Part shown: positions 26,371-35,151 of the stretch, piece after piece
Numbering within the stretch: the first letter of the stretch is position 1
How the letters are laid out: each line of letters begins with the position of its first letter
Position numbers and translations under genes: made by a program
Notes under the pieces: model-generated
Databases searched by the model: none
What the model saw: only the letters and a program-made list of their open reading frames with translations
Told to the model about the DNA's origin: nothing
Source: JAFGRU01 sp963665915
Lineage (GTDB): Bacteria; Desulfobacterota; Desulfuromonadia; Desulfuromonadales; JAAYDE01
DNA: 64,000 bases
Reading direction: 5' to 3'
Assembly: GCA_963665915.2 (NCBI GenBank)
Contig: CAXXSG010000002.1
Span: forward strand, 62,001 to 126,000

Positions 26371-27363
26371 TTATTCCTTCCTCGATCTCTTAAACACGCG
26401 CGTCTCCAACGCCGGCACCCAGCCCGTCCACTCGCTGGCTTCGTCGAGGTCGTCGTCGATGGCGTTGAAGATCATTTGCAGCTTCGCGTCGAGGTTGTCG
26501 AGGTAGTGGACCATCATCGCCTCGGCGGTCGCGGGCAGTTTCGGGCTGCCGTACTCGTAGCGGCCGTGGTGGGCGACGATGATGTGCTGCAGCGAAGCGG
26601 CCAGGTCCGGCGGCACCGGCTGGCCGGTTTCCTGCTCGATCTCGTGGAACTTCTCGTGGATCCACGTCGCCGTGAGCACAATGTGCCCGATGAGCTGTCC
26701 CTCGGTCGTATACGAGAAGTTGGTCTCGCTGGCCAGTTCGGCGGTCTTGCCGCTGTCGTGCAGGAAAATGCCAGTCAGCACCAGATCGCCGCTGATTCGC
26801 GGATAACGCGGCAGCACCAGCACCGCCAGCTCGAGCAGGTTCAGCGTGTGTTCCAGCAGGCCGCCAAGATGGGCGTGGTGATTCGAGCGGGCAGCGGGGG
26901 CGCGTTTGAACGCGTCCACAAACTGCTCGCTGTTGATGAATTTCGCCAATAGCGCGAGCAGGTGCGGCTCTTTCACGTCGCGCAGGATTTCAAGCGCGCG
27001 GTTCCACATCTCGTCGACGTCGAACTTCGTCGCCGGCAGGAAGCAGGAGGGATCGACCTCGCCCTCGGTGACGGCTTGCACACCATCGATGATGAACTGC
27101 GGGCGGCCTTTGTAGCTTTCGACCCGGCCGAGGAACCGCATCAAGCCGCTCTCCGGCATCGAATCGTAGATCTCACGCGAGGCGCTCCACATGCGCGCCA
27201 CAATCTCGCCGGTGCGATCGGTCAGCACGGCGTGAATGTAGAGGCTGCCGTTGTTGGTGGTGCGCAGGTCTTTTTGTGCGATCAGGTAGATCTCGTTCTC
27301 GATGCGCTCGCCGGCTTGCAGCGATGCGATATCACGGTGGTTTGCGGTAGCCGTGTCTGCCAT
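26371..27363 (-). CDS. YhaM-like 3'-5' exoribonuclease (OB fold plus HD domain)
   Basis: 330 residues. The N-terminal 100 form an OB-fold nucleic-acid-binding domain (GSLYIHAVLTDRTGEIVARM, then FLGRVESYKGRPQFIIDG). The C-terminal part is an HD phosphohydrolase/nuclease domain: AHLGGLLEHTLNLLELAVLV near 165, metal-binding GIFLHDSGKTAEL near 197, and IIVAHHGRYEYGSP near 262. This is the domain order of Bacillus YhaM and staphylococcal CBF1, which degrade RNA and single-stranded DNA from the 3' end. The C-terminus (ETRVFKRSRKE) is basic, as in homologues. Its ATG at 27363 is preceded by a 110-base gap to the lipoprotein gene upstream, which may be co-transcribed. Confidence 0.9.
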   Translation of the reverse strand: MADTATANHRDIASLQAGERIENEIYLIAQKDLRTTNNGSLYIHAVLTDRTGEIVARMWSASREIYDSMPESGLMRFLGRVESYKGRPQFIIDGVQAVTEGEVDPSCFLPATKFDVDEMWNRALEILRDVKEPHLLALLAKFINSEQFVDAFKRAPAARSNHHAHLGGLLEHTLNLLELAVLVLPRYPRISGDLVLTGIFLHDSGKTAELASETNFSYTTEGQLIGHIVLTATWIHEKFHEIEQETGQPVPPDLAASLQHIIVAHHGRYEYGSPKLPATAEAMMVHYLDNLDAKLQMIFNAIDDDLDEASEWTGWVPALETRVFKRSRKE

Positions 27364-27473
27364 GTTGCCCTCAAGTGCGCATGCCGAAGCAGGCGGCAGC
27401 GCGCTATTGCGTCTGTGTGAATGGTGTTCTTACGGTCGTGTTCTACAGCGGTCGCGATTGAATCGCCGCTGGC

Positions 27474-28541
27474 CTAGCCGCCGTTCGGATCGGCTTCGGT
27501 ATTGGGACGTCGGGCCGGCGATTCGGATTCCGCGTCAGCGTCACCCGCATTCTCATCGGACGGCGCGCCTTCATCGCCGGTCGTCGCTTCGTCGGCCGCG
27601 TTCATCTGTTCCTGGAGATCCGCGATCGCCGTTTGGAATTCTTGCCTCAAACCCATGATCTCGGCCATGTATTGCATGACAACGGTATTAGCAATTGCCT
27701 GTTTGTCTTCCGGGCTCGGATCTTCTTCCTCGGCCACCTTTTGTGCGATTTCGCTGATCAGCTTGCTGCCAAATGTGAACGCTCTCGTCAGCAAGGCCGC
27801 GTCTTTTTCATCGAGCGTGAAGCGCGGATCGATCCGCCACCCGTCTTCCAGTTTGCGAAGCTCGATGGTGATGCTGGAGGGTAACATCCCAGCCAACATA
27901 CCAAGCGACATGTTGGCATTGGCCGTATCGGCACCCGCTTCAGTCGCGATGATTTCCTCCTGGATGCTTTCGAGTAATCCGGAACCGGCAATGTCAAAGA
28001 CCGCGGTGGCGGTTTCTTCGTCCAGTACCGTGATCGTCACTGCGTCAGCGACCGCGTTTGCGATGTCGGGCAGAGCCTTCGTGTCCGCCGCGTCCTCGCC
28101 TTGCGCATCCTGCATGCTCTCGAGCGTATCGACGAAGCTATCCGCGGCCGCAAGGCAGTCATCGGCTCGCAGAGCCGCGATGTTGTCTTCGATGAACGCG
28201 TCCAGGAAGCCCGCCAGGTCCAACTCGGCCAGCGACAGCAATCCGTCGCGCAGCGTATCGCGAACGGCCCGGGCCTCTTCGCCTTCGTCGGCGCTGCCGG
28301 CGGCCATGCCGCCCTCGGCTTCCTGCGTCTCGACCAGCGGTTCGTAATCAGCGGGCTGGTATGACTTTGTGTCTTTCAGAATACCTTCGTCGATCGGGCC
28401 GGTGCCGATCGGCACGCCGGCGGATGAATCGCCCAGCGTCTCGTTGAAACGGGGACTGTCGGAGTCCTGTTTGCCGCAACCGCTGGTCAGCAGAAGGCCG
28501 GCCGCGAGGGCAAGCGCGAACATGCGAATCGGATGTTTCAT
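27474..28541 (-). CDS. Acidic lipoprotein of unknown function
   Basis: About 355 residues from ATG 28541. A lipoprotein signal (FALALAAGLLLTSGC) places the lipidated Cys near residue 22. The mature protein is strongly acidic (Asp/Glu/Ala-rich) with an ordered central region (DTLRDGLLSLAELDLAGFLD, then LRKLEDGWRIDPRFTLDEKD) and a disordered acidic tail (ATTGDEGAPSDENAGDADAE). No family is recognised. The central pattern, a count or accumulation over loss terms followed by a KLEDGWRI phrase, resembles NTF2-like or DUF4878-type lipoproteins; this is weak. It precedes the YhaM-like nuclease on the same strand. Confidence 0.7.
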   Translation of the reverse strand: MKHPIRMFALALAAGLLLTSGCGKQDSDSPRFNETLGDSSAGVPIGTGPIDEGILKDTKSYQPADYEPLVETQEAEGGMAAGSADEGEEARAVRDTLRDGLLSLAELDLAGFLDAFIEDNIAALRADDCLAAADSFVDTLESMQDAQGEDAADTKALPDIANAVADAVTITVLDEETATAVFDIAGSGLLESIQEEIIATEAGADTANANMSLGMLAGMLPSSITIELRKLEDGWRIDPRFTLDEKDAALLTRAFTFGSKLISEIAQKVAEEEDPSPEDKQAIANTVVMQYMAEIMGLRQEFQTAIADLQEQMNAADEATTGDEGAPSDENAGDADAESESPARRPNTEADPNGG

Positions 28542-28697
28542 GGGGTTCTTCTCGCTGTTGCCGCGGGCTGGCGGCGGGTCAATCAACGTACCGGGTTAGG
28601 GTAGGCGGGGCGCGCGCACGCGTCAATCCCGCGTGGCCGGTCGTTCAGATGGAGTGAGGGAGCGTTCGGACACTGAGGAGCGTCCATACGCGGGGAA

Positions 28698-29477
28698 TTA
28701 CTCGCAGGCCGGCCGCTCAACGCCCGTTTGAAGAGCATTGGCAAGCGCGTCGCGGATCTCCGCCGCCCGCTCGTAGTCCTCGGCTTCCAGGGCTTCGTCG
28801 AGCTCGCATTGCAGCCGCTCAGGCGAATCGGGCGGCATGCGGTCATAGACTTCCTGTCGCAGCGATTCGAGCACCTGCATCTCGCCCTGGCCCGTTTCAT
28901 CCTCCCGCCGGGCTTCGTCCTCGGCCCATTCCTCGATGTCACGCAAGCCGGCGTGGACCTGCTGAAGTGCCGCGGCGTAGCTCGCCGCACCGAGCGATTG
29001 ATAAACCCGCGCCCGCGTGTTCATCATCTTCACGTACGCCCACTGGCTTTCGAGGGCCGACTGGTCGTACTCAGTCTCGGCGTAATAGCGGCAGAGTTCG
29101 ATAATGCGCAGATTACGGGCCGTGTCACGCTCCACGCCGTCGTATTCTTCGAGCACGAAGAACGAGAGGTAACGCTGGTAGAACAGGTGTGCCTCGTGGC
29201 GAAGATCGCGGCAGTCTTCGGGCAGCAACAGAAAGCCTTCGTCGGTGCCGTGCCGCCGGGAGAACTCATCGAGTCGCGTCTCGAAGAAATCGAGCAGGGA
29301 ATCGCAGCCGTACGGGCGGCGGCCGTCGGGGCGGCCGTCGGGCTCGAACTGGAGCAGACCGAGATCGACCCGCGTCTGGATCTTCTCGTATCCGTCCGCG
29401 CCGATAATCTTCCGCACCGAGATCTTGCCCGGCTCGTACTTCCAACCGTCGAGGATGTTGCGCAAGTCGTGTACCAT
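28698..29477 (-). CDS. UVR-motif protein of unknown function
   Basis: 259 residues starting MVHDLRNILDGWKYEPGKIS. The C-terminus carries a UVR (UvrB/UvrC) helical-hairpin motif (LQCELDEALEAEDYERAAEI, then RDAL). The N-terminal part resembles planctomycete proteins that pair such a motif with a region reading ISVRKIIGADGYEKIQTRVD, then LGLLQFEPDGRPDG. In UvrB and McsA-type proteins this hairpin mediates protein-protein contact; the partner here is unknown. No catalytic motif is seen. The ATG at 29477 is divergent from rsmD (94 bases between the starts). The upstream frame to 29798 is antisense to rsmD and is not used. Confidence 0.75.
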   Translation of the reverse strand: MVHDLRNILDGWKYEPGKISVRKIIGADGYEKIQTRVDLGLLQFEPDGRPDGRRPYGCDSLLDFFETRLDEFSRRHGTDEGFLLLPEDCRDLRHEAHLFYQRYLSFFVLEEYDGVERDTARNLRIIELCRYYAETEYDQSALESQWAYVKMMNTRARVYQSLGAASYAAALQQVHAGLRDIEEWAEDEARREDETGQGEMQVLESLRQEVYDRMPPDSPERLQCELDEALEAEDYERAAEIRDALANALQTGVERPACE

Positions 29478-29571
29478 TGCACTAGCTGTATCGGCTCGGC
29501 GGGGGAATGTTCTTAGCTGCGAGCAGGGCGATTGGGTAGCTCGACAGCGTTTATGTTGGGTGCGGCTGGTG

Positions 29572-30153
29572 ATGCGTGTAGTAGCGGGACGGTTTCGCGG
29601 TTCGGTTTTGGCAGCGCCAATGGGGCGGCGAACGCGTCCGATAACCGATCGAGCCAAGGAATCCCTCTTTAATGTGCTGGGGAATAGGCTGGGCGAACCA
29701 GGCCGGTTGCCCGAAATCGCCGTGCTCGACATGTTCGCCGGCACCGGCTCGCTCGGGATCGAGGCACTCTCACGCGGGGCGGCGAGCTGCGTGTTCATTG
29801 AACGGGATTCACGCGCGTTGCGCGCCCTGCGCTCGAATATCGAAAAACTGCATATCGAGGAAGAAACGCGGATCGTGACGGAGAACGCGTGGACGTTGCG
29901 CGTTCCGCCGGCCGAGCCGGACGGCTATCACCTCATTTTCATGGATCCGCCGTATCGCGATGTGGCGGACACGCTGCGGATGCTGGACCTGTTTGAACGG
30001 ACAGCCCCCCGGCTCGCCGCCGACGGCCTGATCGCATTCCGCCACGAGTCGAAGACGGCATTTCCGGTCGAGGATCTGCGCACGCTGGAATGCGTGGACG
30101 AACGCCACTTCGGCCTGATGCGCATGTTACTACTAGCCCACCGCCCAAGGTAG
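29572..30153 (+). CDS. rsmD: 16S rRNA (guanine-966 N2)-methyltransferase
   Basis: 193 residues with the full RsmD pattern: start MRVVAGRFRGSVLAAP, then RRTRPITDRAKESLFNVLGN, SAM motif I VLDMFAGTGSLGIEALSRGA near residue 54, and the catalytic DPPY of LIFMDPPYRDVADTL near 124. The enzyme methylates G966 of 16S rRNA during small-subunit assembly. The start ATG at 29572 is the family-typical one, though the frame is open far upstream. In many bacteria rsmD pairs with coaD; here it stands alone and is followed by GCGGCCGGGCTCCG repeats. Confidence 0.93.
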   Translation: MRVVAGRFRGSVLAAPMGRRTRPITDRAKESLFNVLGNRLGEPGRLPEIAVLDMFAGTGSLGIEALSRGAASCVFIERDSRALRALRSNIEKLHIEEETRIVTENAWTLRVPPAEPDGYHLIFMDPPYRDVADTLRMLDLFERTAPRLAADGLIAFRHESKTAFPVEDLRTLECVDERHFGLMRMLLLAHRPR

Positions 30154-30290
30154 CGGCCGGGCTCCGTACCGGCCGAGCCTGGGTACCGGCCGGGCCTGGG
30201 TAGCGGCCGGGCTCCGTACCGGCCGTAGGCGCGCGGGGGGCCCCACCCTCTAGCGCAGCGCAGGGTGGGGGACAACCCACCCTACGACGT
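30154..30290 (+). repeat. Cluster of GGCCGGGCTCCGTACCGGCC hairpin elements
   Basis: Starts right after the rsmD stop. Three partial or full copies of GCGGCCGGGCTCCGTACCGG occur at about 30152-30175, 30186-30200 and 30203-30227, then CCCCACCCTCTAGCGCAGCG and AGGGTGGGGGACAACCCACC. The CACCCT...AGGGTG pair is a 6-bp-plus inverted repeat like that flanking the HAF gene at 37.3 and 38.9 kb. The rest of the gap to 30474 shows only the leader of the next gene. Confidence 0.75.
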
Positions 30291-30474
30291 CGCTCCACGA
30301 CGTCGCCCCGCACCCCCACTCCGCGAACCCGCCCCACATCCCATCCAACCCACCCTTATCACCCCATCCACATTTTTCCCGCCGCCATTGAATACTCGTC
30401 GCACCTCGCCCGTCAGTACTCGCGAAAGGCAAACGACCGCGGCGGCCTGGCCGCCCCAACAAAGGAGAACAGCC

Positions 30475-30720
30475 ATGCGTAAGCTCAGCCTGACCATCAT
30501 GCTGCTCGCCGGCCTGTTCGCGGCGACCGGCTGCGACGAGCTCGAAGAAGTGACGATCCAACTCGGCGGCCCGCCCGCCGGCTACTACAGCCATGACTAC
30601 CAGGACGACTACTACTACGAAGAGGTCGTCTACGAGGAGACGTACTACGAGGACACGTATTACGAAGACTCCTGGTACTACGACGACTGGTCCACCGGCT
30701 GGTTTGACTGGGGTTGGTAA
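30475..30720 (+). CDS. 81-residue tyrosine- and acid-rich lipoprotein
   Basis: A strong ribosome-binding site (AAAGGAG, eight bases upstream) precedes ATG 30475. The product has a lipoprotein signal (LTIMLLAGLFAATGC, Cys near residue 20), then a short ordered stretch (DELEEVTIQLGGPPAGYY) and a C-terminal half made almost only of Tyr, Asp, Glu and Trp (DDYYYEEVVYEETYYEDTYY, then WYYDDW and FDWGW). It has no match to a family I know. Such a Tyr/Asp/Glu tail could bind metal cations or be cross-linked; nothing here proves it. It stands alone as a monocistronic unit. Confidence 0.72.
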   Translation: MRKLSLTIMLLAGLFAATGCDELEEVTIQLGGPPAGYYSHDYQDDYYYEEVVYEETYYEDTYYEDSWYYDDWSTGWFDWGW

Positions 30721-30887
30721 CCGGGCTCGGTAAGAAGCACCAAACAACAGAAATCGCCCGCCCGGCACAAAGTGCCCAAGCGCACCGCGACGCAGCGCCC
30801 GCTGCAACAGACGTCCCGCCGCACTCCGGATGAGTCGGCGGGGTGTCTCTATTGTGGAGGGGCCGAGGGGCCAAGGGGCCAAGGATT

Positions 30888-30911
30888 CGAGGGGCCACAC
30901 TTGGCCCCTCG
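30888..30911. terminator. Hairpin between the lipoprotein gene and serS
   Basis: A perfect 9-bp stem CGAGGGGCC (30888-30896) with GGCCCCTCG (30903-30911) has the loop ACACTT. It lies 19 bases past the serS stop on the minus strand, within a GGGGCCAAGGGGCCAAGG run. There is no strong U-tract, so efficiency is uncertain. Confidence 0.5.
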
Positions 30912-30929
30912 AACTCTCGGCCCCTTCTC

Positions 30930-32211
30930 CTACTTCGCCTCGATCCGTTCCATCCCACCCATATACTGCCGCAACGCCTGCGGGACCGTTACGCTTCCGT
31001 CCGCGTTCTGATTCGTCTCAATCAGCGGAATCAGGATGCGCGGCGACGCGGCGACGGTGCTGTTGAGCGTGAAGCACATTTGCGGTTTGCCGTCTTCGTC
31101 GCGGTAACGCAGTTTCAGTCGGCGGGCCTGGAAGTCGTGGTATTGGCTGGCCGAGTGCGTTTCGCTGTACATCTCGCGGCTGGGCATCCAGGTTTCCACG
31201 TCGAACTGCCGCACCTTGCTTTGCCCCATGTCGCCCGTGCAGACCTCGACCACGCGATACGGCAGTTCCAGCTTGGTCAACAAATCCTCGGCGTTTTGCA
31301 GAATCTGCTTGTGCCAGTGTTCCGACTCGTCCTTGTCCGCCCGGCAGAGAATCACCTGCTCCAACTTGTCGAAGAAGTGAATCCGGTACAGGCCGCGCGT
31401 GTCCTTGCCCGCCGCCCCGGCCTCGCGGCGGAAGCACGTGCTGCGCGCGACGTACTTCTTCGGCAGTTCGGCCGCGTCGAGAATCTCGTCGCCATGAAAA
31501 CCGGTGACGGGTACTTCGGCCGTGCCGACCAAACACATCTCGTCGCGTTCGGCGAGATAGACCTCGTCGCGATGCAGCGGGAAGAAGCCCGTGCCGACCA
31601 TGAGTTGCTCGGTAACCAGCACCGGCACGGTCAGCGGCGTATACCCGCGCTCGACCATCATGTCCCACGCCAGGCGGAGCACGGCTTCGTGCAGCATCGC
31701 GCCTGCCCCGGTCAGCACATAGTTGCGACTGCCGGCGAGCTTCACGCCGCGTTCGAGATCAAACAGCCCGAGCGACGCGCCCAGGTCGACGTGGTCCTTG
31801 AACTCGAAGCCGAGCTGGTCCTTGGTCTTCGGCTGGCCGATTTTGCGGACTTCGACGTTGCCGGACTCGTCCGGGCCGATCGGGGCGTCCGGGTGCGGCA
31901 CTTGCGGCATCAGCAGCATCAGCTCGGCCGAGCTCGGCGTCCACGGCGGCCCGCTGCTCTTCGATCGCCTTGAGCTTGCCCTTCAACTCGCCCATGGCCT
32001 TACTGAGCGCGGCTTTCTCATCTTTGGGCGCCTTGGCGATCTTTTCACCCGCCTGCTTCTGCTCGTGGCGCAGCGTGTTGAATTCTGTCTCCAACTCGCG
32101 TCTTTTTTCGTCCGCCGCCAGCACACGATCGATATCGACCGTCATGTGCTTGTCGCGCGCCGCCTGCCTGATCAAGTCCGGGTTTTCACGAATGAGTTTG
32201 ATGTCGATCAT
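30930..32211 (-). CDS. serS: Serine-tRNA ligase, with one +1 frameshift
   Basis: Charges tRNA-Ser (and tRNA-Sec where present). The N-terminal part is the tRNA-binding coiled coil (MIDIKLIRENPDLIRQAARD, then VDIDRVLAADEKRRELE). The class II catalytic part shows motif 2 (STCFRREAGAAGKDTRGLYR) and a motif 3-like end (TLNSTVAASPRILIPLIETN). Near 31924-31932 the frame breaks: the first frame runs into an Arg/Pro-rich string, while one base later the expected AELMLLMPQVPHPDAPIGPD appears. One extra base in GAGCTCGGCCGAGCTG explains it. Since serS is essential and usually single-copy, a sequence error, or recoding, is more likely than a dead gene. The start ATG 32211 abuts a TTCAGGG-type repeat. 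Confidence 0.85.
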
Positions 32212-32360
32212 GTTTAGGGTTCAGGGTTCAGGGTTCAGGGTTTAGGGTTAGGGTTCGGGGTTCAGGGTTCAGCAAGAATAGGATTCGAGGATTCCAGGAT
32301 CTTGGGATTCCAGGATTCGAGAGATTCCGGGATTCGAGAGATTTCGGGTTCCAACACTCG
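32212..32360 (+). repeat. Degenerate telomere-like TTCAGGG / TTTAGGG run
   Basis: Immediately upstream of serS (read on the plus strand): TTTAGGGTTCAGGGTTCAGG, then GTTCAGGGTTTAGGGTTAGG and GTTCGGGGTTCAGGGTTCAG, then a run of GGATTCGAGGATTCCAGGAT-type octamers to about 32355. The register is about seven bases in the first part and eight in the second. Confidence 0.75.
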
Positions 32361-32387
32361 AGTGTGGGACCGGTTTTTGACCGGTCC

Positions 32388-32761
32388 GTAGCGGCCGGGC
32401 TCCGTACCGGCCGTTGATTGTCGACTGGCCATGATGAGCCAACGCCTCTTGCCACACCGCCTTTGTACCTTTCTTGCCAAGCCAGCTCCGCCATGAGTTT
32501 GCATGCGGGACTGGCTGCTCCTTTACAGTCGCGGTTCTGATTGGCTGGCCGGGCTCCGTACCGGCCGAGCTTGGGTAGCGGCCGGGCTCCGTACCGGCCG
32601 TTGATTGTCGACTGGCCATGATGAGCCAACGCCTCTTGCCACACCGCCTTTGTACCTTTCTTGCCAAGCCAGCTCCGCCATGAGTTTGCATGCGGGACTG
32701 GCTGCTCCTTTACAGTCGCGGTTCTGATTGGCTGGCCGGGCTCCGTATGCCGGCGTGCCAT
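32388..32761 (-). repeat. Two tandem copies of a 187-bp dispersed repeat
   Basis: The first copy starts at 32388 and the second at 32575 (both GTAGCGGCCGGGCTCCGTAC). They read identically for about 170 bases, through GATTGTCGACTGGCCATGAT, CCACACCGCCTTTGTACCTT and the core CTGCTCCTTTACAGTCGCGG, then TTCTGATTGGCTGGCC. From 32762 to about 33000 follow CGGCCGAGCAGAGCTGCGGC, four CCGGTCNNNGACCGG-type elements (near 32808, 32893, 32927) and the palindrome GCACAGGCTATTAGCCTGTG. No gene is supported between 32212 and 33239. Confidence 0.88.
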
Positions 32762-33239
32762 GTTTGCCGACACTCCACGGCCGAGCAGAGCTGCGGCCGG
32801 TACGATTGACCGGTCGAGGACCGATCCCACATTTACAGCAGACGAAGGCCGGTCCCATACTCACGACAGTCGGAGGCTGGTTCCGTGTCCGCACCGGTCA
32901 GAGGCCGGTGCCACAGTCAGAGCAGACGGAGACCGGTGCCACAGCAGCACAGGCTATTAGCCTGTGCCACACTTCGCCTGTGCCACACTTCTCGTCGTCG
33001 TATCTACGGCTCCGCGTCTCTTCGTCTCTCGGTCTTTCAACGCGTCGGCATTATACGGCTGGCCTCACGATTGACGAATCCGTGGCGGGTTGTGCGCGGC
33101 TTTGATTGATCAGCGGTCCGGAAAATCGCGGTCGGCGGCTTGCAATCGGGCGGGGGTCGGGGAGTATAAGAAACTGCGGGGCGACCGCGCCCGGTTGGCG
33201 TACGCCCGCAAGTCGGCATCATTAAAGAGGTTACCGCAT

Positions 33240-34916
33240 ATGCCCCTCGCCGATACGCTCATTAAAAAGGGCCTGATCAGCAAGGATCAGTTGAAACAAG
33301 CGGCCGGTCAGCAGGCCGATAACGAACGCATCGACCAGGTTCTGGTTCGTACCGGCCTGGTGCTCGAGCGCGAGATGCTCCAGGTGTACAGCGAGCGTTT
33401 CGCGATGCCGGTCGTTGAGCTCAGTGAAAGCGAGGTCGATCGCTCGCTGGTCAAGATCGTGCCCAGCCGGCTCGTGCACAAGTACGGCCTGATGCCGATC
33501 AGCCGCAACGGTAAGACGATCCGCGTTGCCACGTCCGACCCGTTCAACATGTACGCCATCGACGACCTGCGGGCGTCGATCAATACGCCGGTGGAAACCG
33601 TGCTCGCCACGCGCGTCGAGATCCACAAGATGATCAAGGCGTTTTACGGCGTCGCGGGTGACGTGATCACCGAGATGGTGGCGGATGCCGGCGAAATCGA
33701 GGTCATCGACGAACATCGGATCGAGTCGGAAGACCTTGACGTGCAGATGGCCCAGGAGGCGTCGGTCATCAAGCTCGTCAACGAGATTCTGCTCGAAGCG
33801 ATCGACCAGCGGGCCAGCGATATTCACTTCGAGCCGTTTGAGAACGATTTCGCGGTGCGCTACCGCATTGACGGTGTGTTGCACTTTGCGAACGTGCCGC
33901 CCGAGATTCGCCGGTTCCAGAACGCGGTCATCAGCCGTATCAAGATTCTGTCGGGGTTGAACATCGCAGAGAAGCGTGTGCCGCAGGACGGCGGTATCAA
34001 GCTGCGGGCGCACAATCGCGAAATCGACCTGCGTGTGTCGATCATTCCGATGACGTTCGGCGAAGGCGTCGTGCTGCGTATTCTTGACCGTACGTCCGTA
34101 AGCCTGAACCTTCAGACGTTGGGCATGGATGGTGACATCCTCGAAAACTTCGACGATATGATTCGCCGCCCGCACGGCATCATTCTCGTTACCGGCCCGA
34201 CCGGTTCCGGTAAGACGACCACGCTGTATGGGGCGTTGAACGCGATTGTCAGTTCCGAACTGAAGATCCTGACCATCGAAGACCCGGTTGAGTACTACCT
34301 CGAAGGCATCAACCAGGTGCAGGCACATCCCAAAGTCGGGCTCAACTTTGCGCGTGCGATGCGTTCGTTCCTGCGTCACGACCCGGATGTGATTCTGGTC
34401 GGTGAAATTCGTGACCTGGAAACGGCCGAGACGGCGGTGAACGCCTCGCTGACCGGCCACTTGGTGTTCAGCACGTTGCACACCAACGACTCGGTTTCGG
34501 CCACCACGCGTTTGCTCGACATGGGCGTCGAGCCGTTCTTGATTTCGAGTTCGGTTGAAGGCGTGCTGGCTCAGCGTCTGGTGCGAACGATCTGCAAGAG
34601 CTGCCGCGAACCCTGGACGCCGGAAGATCCGAAGACGCTGCCGAAGGACTTCGAGTACCAGCCGGGCGAAGAGCTGTTTCACGGCGCCGGTTGCCGCGAG
34701 TGCCGCAACACCGGCTACGCCGGCCGGCGGGCGGTCTATGAACTGCTGAACATGAGCGACGAGTTGCGCGAAATGATCCTCGCACGCAAATCCGCGTCGC
34801 AGATGGTGCCGGTCGCAAAGAAGTACGGCATGCGCGTGCTGCGTGAAGAAGGCTGGCGCGTAGTCCGAGCCGGCCACAGCACGCCGTCGGAAATTCTGCG
34901 CGCGACGAAGGTGTAG
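33240..34916 (+). CDS. GspE/PilB-type secretion or pilus assembly ATPase
   Basis: 558 residues. N-terminal MshE-N/T2SSE-N-like domain (MPLADTLIKKGLISKDQLKQ), middle N2 domain (ASDIHFEPFENDFAVRYRID), then the RecA-like motor: Walker A GPTGSGKTTTLYGAL near residue 319, Asp box IEDPVEYYLEGINQVQ, Walker B DVILVGEIRDLETAETA, His box TGHLVFSTLHTND. A C-terminal zinc site CKSC plus CRECRNTGYAGR is present. These hexameric ATPases drive type II secretion or extension of type IV pili; GspE and PilB cannot be told apart here because no partner gene is adjacent. AAAGAGG precedes the ATG at 33240 by eight bases. The long opposite-strand frame is a shadow. Confidence 0.93.
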   Translation: MPLADTLIKKGLISKDQLKQAAGQQADNERIDQVLVRTGLVLEREMLQVYSERFAMPVVELSESEVDRSLVKIVPSRLVHKYGLMPISRNGKTIRVATSDPFNMYAIDDLRASINTPVETVLATRVEIHKMIKAFYGVAGDVITEMVADAGEIEVIDEHRIESEDLDVQMAQEASVIKLVNEILLEAIDQRASDIHFEPFENDFAVRYRIDGVLHFANVPPEIRRFQNAVISRIKILSGLNIAEKRVPQDGGIKLRAHNREIDLRVSIIPMTFGEGVVLRILDRTSVSLNLQTLGMDGDILENFDDMIRRPHGIILVTGPTGSGKTTTLYGALNAIVSSELKILTIEDPVEYYLEGINQVQAHPKVGLNFARAMRSFLRHDPDVILVGEIRDLETAETAVNASLTGHLVFSTLHTNDSVSATTRLLDMGVEPFLISSSVEGVLAQRLVRTICKSCREPWTPEDPKTLPKDFEYQPGEELFHGAGCRECRNTGYAGRRAVYELLNMSDELREMILARKSASQMVPVAKKYGMRVLREEGWRVVRAGHSTPSEILRATKV

Positions 34917-35151
34917 AATGGCAGGGGGGAGAGGCGAGGATTGAGGACTTAGGGGGGCAAGGATCGAAGGGTCCAGAAATCCAAGATCTGAAATCTCAGA
35001 TCTCCAGTCTTCACTCAGCAATCTCAACCACGAGATCCCAGATCCCAACGCGCCGCTTTGCCGCTGCTCCGCTATACTTCGCGCCATCTACGCATTCGCC
35101 GGCAATCCGTTCGACTCCGGCGAAACTTGGTCTCCTCAGAGGTGGCTGCTC

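Noticed and set aside
32213..32280. Telomere, linear-chromosome end or TTAGGG integration site
   Set aside because: The run is short, degenerate and internal, and similar text lies at many gene borders.
32228..32830. 200-codon frame rich in NGRYGARPL
   Set aside because: It is the translation of the intergenic repeat; the same string appears in several frames wherever a copy lies (for example 16.3, 18.1, 25.8, 26.2 kb).
33231..35087. 618-codon open frame on the minus strand
   Set aside because: Antisense to the GspE/PilB ATPase, with no family features.
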